Shown here: positions 6,286 to 12,500 of the stretch, piece by piece
Numbering within the stretch: position 1 is the first letter of the stretch
Layout of the letters: each line of letters starts with the position of its first letter
Assembly: GCA_023544495.1 (NCBI GenBank)
Contig: JAMJFV010000050.1
Coordinates: 1 to 13,150 of the forward strand
Origin: ANME-2 cluster archaeon
Lineage (GTDB): Archaea > Halobacteriota > Methanosarcinia > Methanosarcinales > Methanocomedenaceae
DNA length: 13,150 nt
Direction of reading: 5' to 3'
The notes under the pieces: generated by a model
The model's input: only the letters and a program-made list of their open reading frames with translations
What the model was told of the DNA's origin: nothing
Databases searched by the model: none
Program-made: the position numbers and the translations under genes

Positions 6286-7461
6286 ATGACAGACATATAT
6301 CAAAATATCGTTGACAGGGACCGGAAGTACGTTTTTCAGAATTATACCCGCCAGCCAATTGCTATTTCCCGCGGCGCGGGGGCGGTAGTATGGGATACAG
6401 GAGGAAAGGAATACATAGATTGCGTGGCAGGTATAGCAGTCAATAATCTGGGACACTGCCATCCTGCAGTGGTTGAGGCTGTAAGCCGCCAGGCAGCTGA
6501 ACTCATACATGTCTCCAACCTGTATTATACCCACCAGCAAGCTGAACTGGCAGAACAACTGGTGCCCAGGACAGGTATGGACCGGATATTCTTCTGCAAT
6601 TCCGGGACAGAAGCTGTGGAGGGCGCATTGAAACTGGCGCGCCGGGCCACAGGACGAACCGATTTTGTGGCTGCCGAGCACAGTTTCCATGGACGTACCA
6701 TGGGTGCGCTCAGCGTGACCCACAAGTTACAGTACCGTGAGCCATTCCAGCCGCTCGTACAAAAGGTTGATTTTGTTGTTTATTCGGATGTAGAATCGTT
6801 GAAGGATAGTGTGAACCAGGATACTGCAGCAGTCATAATCGAGCCCATCCAGGGAGAGGGCGGGATTCGGGTACCTTCTGATGAATATCTGCACTCGGCC
6901 CGGGACCTGTGTGATGATACCGGTGCTCTGTTGATATTTGATGAAGTCCAGACTGGATTTTGCAGGACAGGAAAGTGGTTTGCAAAGGAGCATTCAGGGG
7001 TGGAACCCGACATCATGACACTGGCCAAAGCAATGGCTGGCGGTCTTCCCATGGGAGCCATGCTAGCAAAGGAAGACACAGCCACCAGGATGCAGAAAGG
7101 CGACCATGCTGCCACTTTTGGCGGCAGTCCGCTGGTATGTGCTGCGGCACTGGCATCCTTGAAGGTGATGGAAGATGAGAAACTCGTGGAACGCTCGGCC
7201 TTGATGGGTGATTACCTTATACAGGGATTGAAAGCCCTTGAACTTGACAGGATCACTGAAATCCGCGGAAAAGGGTTAATGGTGGGCGTTGAACTTAATA
7301 TGAAATGCAACTCCATAGTTGATCATGCAAGGAATAACGGAGTGCTGCTGAACTGCACTTCAGAATCCGTGCTCAGGTTCGTACCACCTCTTACTATTAC
7401 TAAAGAGCAGGTAGACCGCGTGATAGCAGTGGTTGCCCGGGGCATAAAGGAAGCAGAATGA
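6286..7461 (+). CDS. argD: Acetylornithine aminotransferase
   Basis: A 391-residue class III PLP-dependent aminotransferase that converts N-acetylglutamate semialdehyde to N-acetylornithine in arginine synthesis; archaeal members may also act on the lysine-pathway intermediate. Visible sites are NSGTEA (105-110) for phosphate binding, SFHGRT (133-138), IFDEVQTGFCRTG (217-229, D219 contacts the pyridine N) and LAKAMAGGLPMGA (247-259, K248 the PLP lysine). ATG 6286 is taken as start because AAGGA lies six bases before it and family members begin about 15 residues before the YTRQPI motif; an upstream ATG at 6196 adds 30 unrelated residues. First gene of a four-gene chain, overlapping hisC by four bases (ATGA). 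GATTTTATC at 6249-6257 is a possible TATA box. Confidence 0.92.
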   Translation: MTDIYQNIVDRDRKYVFQNYTRQPIAISRGAGAVVWDTGGKEYIDCVAGIAVNNLGHCHPAVVEAVSRQAAELIHVSNLYYTHQQAELAEQLVPRTGMDRIFFCNSGTEAVEGALKLARRATGRTDFVAAEHSFHGRTMGALSVTHKLQYREPFQPLVQKVDFVVYSDVESLKDSVNQDTAAVIIEPIQGEGGIRVPSDEYLHSARDLCDDTGALLIFDEVQTGFCRTGKWFAKEHSGVEPDIMTLAKAMAGGLPMGAMLAKEDTATRMQKGDHAATFGGSPLVCAAALASLKVMEDEKLVERSALMGDYLIQGLKALELDRITEIRGKGLMVGVELNMKCNSIVDHARNNGVLLNCTSESVLRFVPPLTITKEQVDRVIAVVARGIKEAE

Positions 7462-8555
7462 CCGATTCAAAAGACCTGCTAAAGGAATCCATTAAAGACA
7501 TAGCCGAGTATGTACCTGGTAAGTCTACTGAAGATATTGTCGCAGATTATGGCTTAAGACCCGGGGATATAATCAAGCTTGGTTCAAATGAGAATCCACT
7601 CGGCCCGTCCACCAGAGCAGTAGAAGCCGTTCACACAATGGCAGACAGCATCAGCGTGTACCCTTCAGTTGATGCAGGAGAACTGCGCAGAGCACTTGCA
7701 TCATACATAGGTTACCCGAATGACATGGTGGTCATGGGAGCCGGTATGGATGGTGTGGTCGACACTCTTATGAGGTTGTTCGTCCAACCCGGTAATAGTG
7801 CCATTATACCCACTCCTACCTTTTCCTATTTTGAAATTGCATTGAGGGCAGCGGGAGGTACTCCCGTTTTTGTTAAACGGCAGGATGATTACCGTGTACC
7901 GGTCGAGACAATAATCTCCTCTATCGAGGATTCCACCCGTATGTTATATTTGTGCTCACCGAACAACCCGTCAGGCAATACCATTCCTGAAGACGGCGTA
8001 AGGGCCATAGTGGAGTCCACGAACGCCATTGTATTCCTGGACGAGGCTTATGTCGAATTCGCCCCAAAAAGCCTGGTCGGTCTGGTACAAGAGTACAACA
8101 ATCTTGTTGTAGGCCGGACCATGTCCAAGGCCATGGGACTGGCAGGACTGAGGATAGGGTATGCAGTTGTACCTGACTGGATATTCAGGGAATACATGAA
8201 AGCCACCACTCCATTCGCGATCAGTAGAATTGCCGTGGCAGCCGGCCTGGCTGCACTTGATGATGTCGAATACCGTGCAAAGACCATTGATAACGTAGTC
8301 GTGGGCAGGAAATTCCTTACCGAGCACCTGTCAGATTACTGCAGGGTGTATCCATCCCAGGCGAACTTTATTCTCGTAGATGTATCGCCAAAGAAAAGCA
8401 AGGATGTCGTGGAAGTGCTGCTGAAAAAAGGCATCATTGTACGCGACTGCACTTCGTTTCGGGATGCAGGCGATGGGCTGATAAGAATAACCGTAGGCAC
8501 CCCTGACCAGAACGAACGGGTAGCAGATGCACTGCAGGATGCATTACGTTCATGA
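7458..8555 (+). CDS. hisC: Histidinol-phosphate aminotransferase
   Basis: A 365-residue class I/II PLP aminotransferase that moves the amino group from glutamate to imidazole acetol phosphate in histidine synthesis. Typical sites are LGSNENPLGPS (41-51), the CSPNNPSGN block (166-174), FLDEAYVEF (193-201, D195 and Y198 contact PLP), the PLP lysine K224 in TMSKAMGLAGLRIGY, and R232. Length matches the family. The start ATG overlaps the argD stop (ATGA), and its own stop overlaps the next start in the same way, so the gene is translationally coupled on both sides. The combination with an AK6-type kinase and a lipid synthase is unusual for a his gene. Confidence 0.93.
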   Translation: MTDSKDLLKESIKDIAEYVPGKSTEDIVADYGLRPGDIIKLGSNENPLGPSTRAVEAVHTMADSISVYPSVDAGELRRALASYIGYPNDMVVMGAGMDGVVDTLMRLFVQPGNSAIIPTPTFSYFEIALRAAGGTPVFVKRQDDYRVPVETIISSIEDSTRMLYLCSPNNPSGNTIPEDGVRAIVESTNAIVFLDEAYVEFAPKSLVGLVQEYNNLVVGRTMSKAMGLAGLRIGYAVVPDWIFREYMKATTPFAISRIAVAAGLAALDDVEYRAKTIDNVVVGRKFLTEHLSDYCRVYPSQANFILVDVSPKKSKDVVEVLLKKGIIVRDCTSFRDAGDGLIRITVGTPDQNERVADALQDALRS

Positions 8556-9100
8556 TAATTGCACTGACCGGTACACCGGGCACAGGGAAGACTTCAATTT
8601 GTGCTTTGCTGGAGCAGCATTACGAAATCATTGATCTCAATGCTTTGATAGTTGACGAAGGTCTGCATACTGGTAAAGATGAACAGCGCGGTTCACTTGA
8701 GGCGGACCTGGATGCTCTTCAGGCCCGGGTGGATGAACTGGTAGCGGATAAGACCGCAACAGTGATTATCGAAGGGCACCTATCCCACCTGTTAACGGGC
8801 ATTGATGGGGTCATTGTGCTCCGTACCCGGCCGGGTGTGCTGGCACAGAGACTTGAGAACAGGGGATACCCGTCCCAAAAAGTGCAGGAGAATATGGAAG
8901 CAGAAGCTTTGGATGTGATACTGGTGGAAGCAGTGGAACGGCATGAAAGGGTTTATGAACTGGAGACTACCATGACCATGCCTGAAGATGCTGCCATGGA
9001 GGTATACTCAATGATACAGTGGCTTGAGTCCGGTGACCATGAACAATTAAGTGGATATCTGCCAGGGCATTTTGACTGGAGCGAGGAGGTGTTCGGATGA
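8552..9100 (+). CDS. AK6/Fap7-type adenylate kinase
   Basis: A 182-residue P-loop kinase/ATPase of the AK6 (Fap7, hCINAP) family. The P-loop GTPGTGKT is at residues 7-14. The NMP-binding part includes DEQRGSLEAD (43-52) and the EGHLSHLL motif (74-81) typical for the family. A short lid lies at RGYPSQKVQENMEAE (104-118). Archaeal and eukaryotic members help the last steps of small ribosomal subunit maturation (with uS11) and have weak adenylate kinase activity; this is known of the family and not visible here. The start overlaps the hisC stop and its stop overlaps the next start, both as ATGA. The C-terminal tail is longer than the minimal fold. Confidence 0.88.
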   Translation: MIIALTGTPGTGKTSICALLEQHYEIIDLNALIVDEGLHTGKDEQRGSLEADLDALQARVDELVADKTATVIIEGHLSHLLTGIDGVIVLRTRPGVLAQRLENRGYPSQKVQENMEAEALDVILVEAVERHERVYELETTMTMPEDAAMEVYSMIQWLESGDHEQLSGYLPGHFDWSEEVFG

Positions 9101-9753
9101 CACTGAATAATTACAGGCCTTATGTAAGTTTTATTTTGGAGCCCTGTGCTTCTGCCCTTGTCCGCACGGGTCTTACTCCCAACAGAGTATCAGTATTATC
9201 TCTTGTCTTTGCAATATTGGCCGGGGTGTCGTATTATTATTCATATGACAACAGGGTGTACCTGGTTGCAGCACTGGTGTTTGTGGTATTGAACTCGTTC
9301 ACGGATGCTGTTGACGGGATCATGGCACGGCTGTTCAATATGCAATCTGACAGGGGTGATTTCCTTGACCATGTTATCGACCGGTATGCAGATACTTTCA
9401 TCATTTGCGGCATATTCTTTGCAGGCTACGTCCACTGGATGGTAGGGGTTGCTGCCATTACCGGTGTGCTGATAACCAGTTATATGGGCACCCAGGCCCA
9501 GGCGGTTGGAGGTACCAGGCATTACGGTGGCATTATGGGCCGGGCAGACCGGTTAGCCCTGATAATCATGGTGAGTGCTGCCAATATCATCTACACAGGA
9601 CAAATTTATTCCATGCAACTGCTGGGCTGGATCATCGTGGTGATTGCTTTGACGTCACACTTTACAGCGTTACAGCGATTCTTACATACCTGGGGTGAAA
9701 TAGAAGGAAAAAAGACCATTAAGGGTAATCGTGAAAGTGAGAGTGATAAGTAG
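9097..9753 (+). CDS. CDP-alcohol phosphotransferase (archaetidylinositol-phosphate synthase type)
   Basis: A 218-residue integral membrane enzyme that transfers a phospho-alcohol head group from or onto a CDP-activated archaeal lipid. The full family motif DX2DGX2ARX8GX3DX3D is present with D70, D73, G74, A77, R78, G87, D91 and D95. About six hydrophobic segments surround it (for example 33-47, 55-68, 97-115, 120-135, 148-165 and 172-187). Archaeal members with this arrangement are usually archaetidylinositol-phosphate synthases (CDP-archaeol plus inositol phosphate), but the head-group acceptor cannot be told from the sequence. Last gene of the ATGA-linked chain; it ends 5 bases from the convergent nitroreductase gene, so the transcripts must overlap or end inside each other's gene. 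Confidence 0.88.
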   Translation: MTLNNYRPYVSFILEPCASALVRTGLTPNRVSVLSLVFAILAGVSYYYSYDNRVYLVAALVFVVLNSFTDAVDGIMARLFNMQSDRGDFLDHVIDRYADTFIICGIFFAGYVHWMVGVAAITGVLITSYMGTQAQAVGGTRHYGGIMGRADRLALIIMVSAANIIYTGQIYSMQLLGWIIVVIALTSHFTALQRFLHTWGEIEGKKTIKGNRESESDK

Positions 9754-9758
9754 CCGAT

Positions 9759-10280
9759 TTACCAGGATTCCCAGTGTATCAGTTTTGATGCATCTATACG
9801 GTCGGTCCTAAAGGGAATTTCTGCCGGATAGCCCAGGGCCAGCATACATACCGGTCTGATGCTGGTGGGGATCATAAGTATCTCTGCTACATCAGCATCA
9901 TTGAATGCCCCCACCCAGCAGGTGGCAAGGCCCATATCATGGGCTGCGAGCGTCATTACCATTGCACTTATGCTGGCATCCTGGATGGAATAGAGTTCTC
10001 CCCGGCCGCTGTATATGCGGCTTGAACGGGGTGTGTTGGCACAGAACACTATTATAACCGGCGCCTGCACCAGGAATTTCTGGTCAAATGCAGCTTCTTT
10101 TAGCTTTTTCTTTGCTGCTGTGTTCGTTACCACAATAAAGTCTCTCGCCTGGAGATTACCGGCAGATGGTGCCATCTGGGCATCCCGGATGAGTTTTTCA
10201 ACGATCTGGCGGTCAACCGGGTCGGGTGTAAATTTACGTACGCTGCGACGTTGGTATATGGCATTCAGGCATTCTGTCAT
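9759..10280 (-). CDS. Nitroreductase family flavoprotein
   Basis: A 173-residue FMN-dependent oxidoreductase of the nitroreductase superfamily, expected to be a cytoplasmic dimer. The FMN phosphate-binding start YQRRSVRKFTPDPVDRQIVEKLI (about 9-31), the AQMAPSAGNLQARDFIVV block (33-50), the central SIQDASISAMVMTLAAHDMGLATCWVGAF (about 99-127) and the VCMLALGYPAE end strand are all typical. The substrate is unknown. ATG 10280 is preferred; a longer frame to 10394 would read through the promoter and adds 38 residues unlike the family. A TATA box about 27 bp upstream implies a leaderless mRNA. Convergent with the lipid synthase and divergent from tbp. Confidence 0.9.
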   Translation of the reverse strand: MTECLNAIYQRRSVRKFTPDPVDRQIVEKLIRDAQMAPSAGNLQARDFIVVTNTAAKKKLKEAAFDQKFLVQAPVIIVFCANTPRSSRIYSGRGELYSIQDASISAMVMTLAAHDMGLATCWVGAFNDADVAEILMIPTSIRPVCMLALGYPAEIPFRTDRIDASKLIHWESW

Positions 10281-10301
10281 GTTCAATACGTTGTTGATGG
10301 A

Positions 10302-10313
10302 GGTATAAAATAG
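10302..10313 (-). promoter_or_regulatory. TATA box of the nitroreductase gene
   Basis: On the minus strand CTATTTTATACC is centred about 27 bp before the ATG at 10280, which predicts transcription starting at or next to the start codon. No ribosome site is seen between them. Confidence 0.5.
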
Positions 10314-10321
10314 TAGCTGAT

Positions 10322-10340
10322 CATTTCCCCGGGGGAAATG
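10322..10340. promoter_or_regulatory. Perfect 9+1+9 dyad, candidate operator
   Basis: CATTTCCCC-G-GGGGAAATG is a perfect inverted repeat with a single central base. It lies 9 bp upstream of the nitroreductase TATA box and about 57 bp upstream of the tbp TATA box. The near absence of a loop favours a protein-binding operator over an RNA hairpin. Confidence 0.5.
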
Positions 10341-10396
10341 TAGATACAAAGAATAGCTGGATTTACGTTCCGTAGGTTTTATCGTGCATGCCACGG

Positions 10397-10408
10397 TTTA
10401 TATATAAT
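10397..10408 (+). promoter_or_regulatory. TATA box of tbp
   Basis: TTTATATATAAT fits the archaeal TATA consensus closely. It is about 52 bp before ATG 10454, predicting transcription from about 10427-10430 and a leader of about 25 nt with GGTGA. Because the product is TBP itself, autoregulation through this box is possible. Confidence 0.6.
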
Positions 10409-10453
10409 ATTCTAATCAATGATCGAATACATTGAGATAATATCGGTGAAAAA

Positions 10454-11005
10454 ATGCCAGGATCGGAAATAAAGATACAGAACGTGGTTGCTTCAACTAA
10501 ATTAGCTGATAGTTTTGATTTAGTGAGCATTGAATCAGTCCTTGAAGGTGCAGAATATAACAAAGCAAAATTTCCCGGCATGGTATATCGGGTAACCAAT
10601 CCCAAAGCAGCCTTTCTGATCTTCACGTCAGGTAAGGTCGTCTGTACCGGGGCGAAGAATGTGGACGATGTACTAGTTGTCATTAACAATGTTGCCAGGA
10701 AGATTGAATCTCTTGGCATGGAAGTGTTAAAAGATCCTGAGATAACCATACAAAACATTGTTGCATCAGCTGACCTTGGTACGAACCTGAATCTCAATGC
10801 AATTGCAGTAGGCCTGGGTTTCGAGAACATTGAATATGAGCCCGAGCAATTCCCCGGACTGGTGTACCGTATTAAATCACCCAAGATAGTAGTTCTCATA
10901 TTCAGTTCTGGTAAACTGGTAGTAACCGGTGGAAAATCTCCCGCAGATTGTCAGCGTGGAGTTGAGATCGTGAGGGAACAACTCGAGAGCATGTCATTAC
11001 TCTAA
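10454..11005 (+). CDS. tbp: TATA-box binding protein TBP
   Basis: A 183-residue general transcription factor made of two direct repeats (about 6-92 and 96-182) that form the saddle. In each, the IQN(V/I)VAS strand, FPG(M/L)VYR and the (L/I)IF-SGK-V-TG strand are seen twice. The four phenylalanines that intercalate at the ends of the TATA box are present (F40 and F57, F133 and F150). It ends MSLL, without the acidic tail that many archaeal TBPs carry. GGTGA lies four bases before ATG 10454. Followed closely by a small CxxC protein gene. Divergent from the nitroreductase gene. The genome may hold other tbp copies, but only one is here. Confidence 0.97.
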   Translation: MPGSEIKIQNVVASTKLADSFDLVSIESVLEGAEYNKAKFPGMVYRVTNPKAAFLIFTSGKVVCTGAKNVDDVLVVINNVARKIESLGMEVLKDPEITIQNIVASADLGTNLNLNAIAVGLGFENIEYEPEQFPGLVYRIKSPKIVVLIFSSGKLVVTGGKSPADCQRGVEIVREQLESMSLL

Positions 11006-11020
11006 AACTCGGTGAACACC

Positions 11021-11311
11021 ATGTCGTACCGTGAAGCTGTGGCCAAGAGTTTTATCGTGGATGATGAGGTCAGGGAGTTCATAATCCAGGAGGACCGCGA
11101 CTTTCGTATCTGCACAACCTGCAGCGGTCCCGTGCTGGTTCCAACGGACCTTGTTCCTGCCAAACCTACTGACGTAGAGGTAAAGGTGGGTGAAAATTCA
11201 CTGTTCGTTTCTATAATACAGGCCAGGTTCACAAGACGTATCCATAGTTCTATGCTGGACCAATACCAGTATATGATGTCAGCGGATATGGATCGTTGTG
11301 AGCTGGATTAA
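11021..11311 (+). CDS. Small CxxC protein downstream of tbp, unknown
   Basis: A 96-residue soluble protein that I do not recognise. It has an N-terminal helical part (SYREAVAKSFIVDDEVREFIIQE), a single FRICTTCSGPVLVP knuckle with C33-x2-C36 (numbering from ATG 11021), a short strand pair (DVEVKVGENSLFVSIIQARF) and a C-terminal helix with YQYMM. One CxxC pair alone cannot complete a zinc site unless the protein dimerises or uses other ligands. ATG 11021 is favoured over GTG 11012 because GGTG lies just before it. Its start is 15 bases after the tbp stop, so it is probably on the tbp transcript. Confidence 0.72.
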   Translation: MSYREAVAKSFIVDDEVREFIIQEDRDFRICTTCSGPVLVPTDLVPAKPTDVEVKVGENSLFVSIIQARFTRRIHSSMLDQYQYMMSADMDRCELD

Positions 11312-11329
11312 ATAACCTGGAAAATATCG

Positions 11330-11351
11330 TTTTTGGGTATCAGGAGCTGAT
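11330..11351 (+). terminator. T tract and small hairpin after the tbp pair
   Basis: Five T residues (11330-11334) lie about 20 bases past the stop codon, followed by a short ATCAG-GAG-CTGAT inverted repeat (11339-11351). They sit in the 54-bp gap between convergent genes and could end either transcript. Confidence 0.3.
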
Positions 11352-11365
11352 CTGCCGTTGCCTAT

Positions 11366-11950
11366 CTACTTTTGCCTGATCGCCTTGAACTGGACTGCCT
11401 CATAGGGATATTCAGGCATTTCTGATAGTTCCTTTACACAATATCTCCGCTGGTTGCGGTTACCGGTACGTTCAAGTTTATCTTCCCTGTATAATCTGGA
11501 AAGGTATGTAGACACAGTGCTCAGGTTGATGGGACCGTATATCCGGTCATAGTCACTTTTTACTTCAAGAGACGTAAACCAGTGGCCTTTGTATTCAAAA
11601 TTGAGGAAAAGTTCCAATCGTTCTTTAATTGTGAGGGACTCGTTCTTTAGCTGGTTATATTCTTCTGCAGCTATGTAGTTACGAGTCCCTGGGGTTTTGT
11701 GTGGAGTGGTTTGAGATGTTTGAATGGCAGGTTGATTGAATGGTGTTACTGGTTGGGGCTGCTCATCAGGTGTGTTATGAATTACCTGAGGTGCAGCAAT
11801 AGCCGTCTGTTGTGAAGTTGCCTGTAACGATTTGTACAGGTTGGTGAACTTGTTAATGAGATTCAATAACGTGTCAGAAGTAACATTGCCGATTATCTCG
11901 GTCCTGTCAGTAGAACCGTTGTCCATTTTTATTTCAACACGTATTTCCAT
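11366..11950 (-). CDS. Winged-helix protein with Q/T/P-rich linker, unknown
   Basis: A 194-residue protein with no family that I can name. A short N-terminal domain begins MEIRVEIKMDNGSTDRTEIIG (two strands) and continues with a helix containing LLNLINKFTNLYKSL (28-42). A low-complexity linker rich in Gln, Thr and Pro spans about 44-90. The C-terminal part (about 106-173) looks like a winged helix: KERLELFLNF, a recognition-type helix LSTVSTYLSRLYREDKLERTG, and a basic wing RNQRRYCV. ATG 11950 is chosen because GAGGA is eight bases upstream; the frame stays open to an ATG at 12046, which has GGAGG too close to be ideal. The domain layout suggests a DNA-binding regulator or a nucleoprotein component. 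Divergent from the amidohydrolase gene across the unusual gap described below. Confidence 0.7.
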   Translation of the reverse strand: MEIRVEIKMDNGSTDRTEIIGNVTSDTLLNLINKFTNLYKSLQATSQQTAIAAPQVIHNTPDEQPQPVTPFNQPAIQTSQTTPHKTPGTRNYIAAEEYNQLKNESLTIKERLELFLNFEYKGHWFTSLEVKSDYDRIYGPINLSTVSTYLSRLYREDKLERTGNRNQRRYCVKELSEMPEYPYEAVQFKAIRQK

Positions 11951-11992
11951 TTTTAGTGTCCTCAATAGTGGTGATATGTATCGAAGGAAGGA

Positions 11993-12019
11993 GGCCGCAA
12001 ATCCCCTCAGATTGCGGCC
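11993..12019 (-). other. GC-rich hairpin in the leader of the winged-helix gene
   Basis: GGCCGCAA (11993-12000) pairs perfectly with TTGCGGCC (12012-12019) over an 11-base loop. It lies 43 bases before the chosen start codon on the minus strand, in an otherwise A/T-rich gap. The octamer ATCCCCTC occurs in its loop region and again at about 12044-12051. If translation starts at 12046 instead, the hairpin lies in the coding part. Confidence 0.4.
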
Positions 12020-12074
12020 GGCACCCTCAGCTCGGAAGTATTCCATCCCCTCCGATAATTGTCCACTTTTACGT

Positions 12075-12093
12075 TGTGAATGTGCGGTTCACA
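12075..12093. promoter_or_regulatory. TGTGAA-N7-TTCACA inverted repeat
   Basis: TGTGAA (12075-12080) and TTCACA (12088-12093) form a spaced palindrome typical of a binding site for a dimeric regulator. It lies between the minus-strand TATA-like box at 12131-12141 and the winged-helix gene, that is, downstream of that gene's predicted transcription start, where a repressor could act. Confidence 0.4.
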
Positions 12094-12130
12094 CGCAGTG
12101 TTGTAGTTAACATGTAATATACATCACTAT

Positions 12131-12141
12131 TCATATATAAA
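12131..12141 (-). promoter_or_regulatory. TATA-like box facing the winged-helix gene
   Basis: On the minus strand the sequence reads TTTATATATGA, a close match to the archaeal TATA consensus. It would start a transcript near 12105-12110, with a leader of about 160 nt to ATG 11950 that contains the spaced palindrome and the GC-rich hairpin. Confidence 0.4.
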
Positions 12142-12240
12142 CTAAACAGTGGAAATGTGGGTAAATACCAGTCTATACAACAAAAAAACCATTTAACACA
12201 TGTTTAAATCAAAAGTACTCTAATTCAGGTTATTTTTTAC

Positions 12241-12420
12241 ATTCACACCATCACAATACACATTCACGCTAAATAATAACTATTTTAATTTTATTCATTT
12301 TTCCAATGGAAACAAGGGGGTTGACCTATTACAGGTGAATACATCAAATCACACGTTAAAATCATAAAAGTGAGCTTAACACAGTTATATTCTATTCACA
12401 CCAGTACAAATTACCGTGAA
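12241..12420. repeat. ATTCACACCA direct repeats and TTCAC half-sites
   Basis: ATTCACACCA occurs exactly at 12241-12250 and 12394-12403; the match continues as two variable bases followed by ACAA. Further TTCAC or GTGAA sites are at 12263, 12335 and 12416. Each long copy is followed by another half-site 21 bp later (same direction in the first case, opposite in the second), which is two helical turns. Confidence 0.55.
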
Positions 12421-12500
12421 ACCAGTTAATATGTGGGCGTGATAATGTACCTCCGCCTGTTGCACAATCAATATCAATCAAAAGGAATATTGTAAAGAAG

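Larger units (their letters stand above)
12111..12500. other. Candidate replication origin (390-bp gap without genes)
   Basis: This stretch has no open reading frame of note. It holds an origin-recognition-box-like element at 12299-12322 (dyad TTTCCA-A-TGGAAA, then CAA, then GGGGG). A weaker copy in the same orientation is at 12147-12161 (CAGTGGAAATGTGGG). A 32-bp A/T block at 12271-12302 with only two G/C bases abuts the main box and could be the unwinding element. TTCAC/GTGAA half-sites recur. Origins in archaea typically combine these parts, but usually beside an orc1/cdc6 gene, which is not in the window. A long regulatory region is the alternative. Confidence 0.4.

Noticed and set aside
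6184..6723. Minus-strand frame of 179 codons
   Set aside because: It lies antisense to argD, whose product is a clear full-length enzyme; the antisense product is Cys/His-rich and unlike any family.
10363..10899. Minus-strand frame of 178 codons
   Set aside because: It is antisense to tbp and arises from its codon pattern.
11832..12110. Plus-strand frame of 92 codons near the candidate origin
   Set aside because: It is mostly antisense to the winged-helix gene and its leader, without a promoter or ribosome site.
12111..12500. Insertion sequence remnant or attachment site
   Set aside because: No terminal inverted repeats, target duplications, transposase fragments or tRNA end are seen in or beside the gap.
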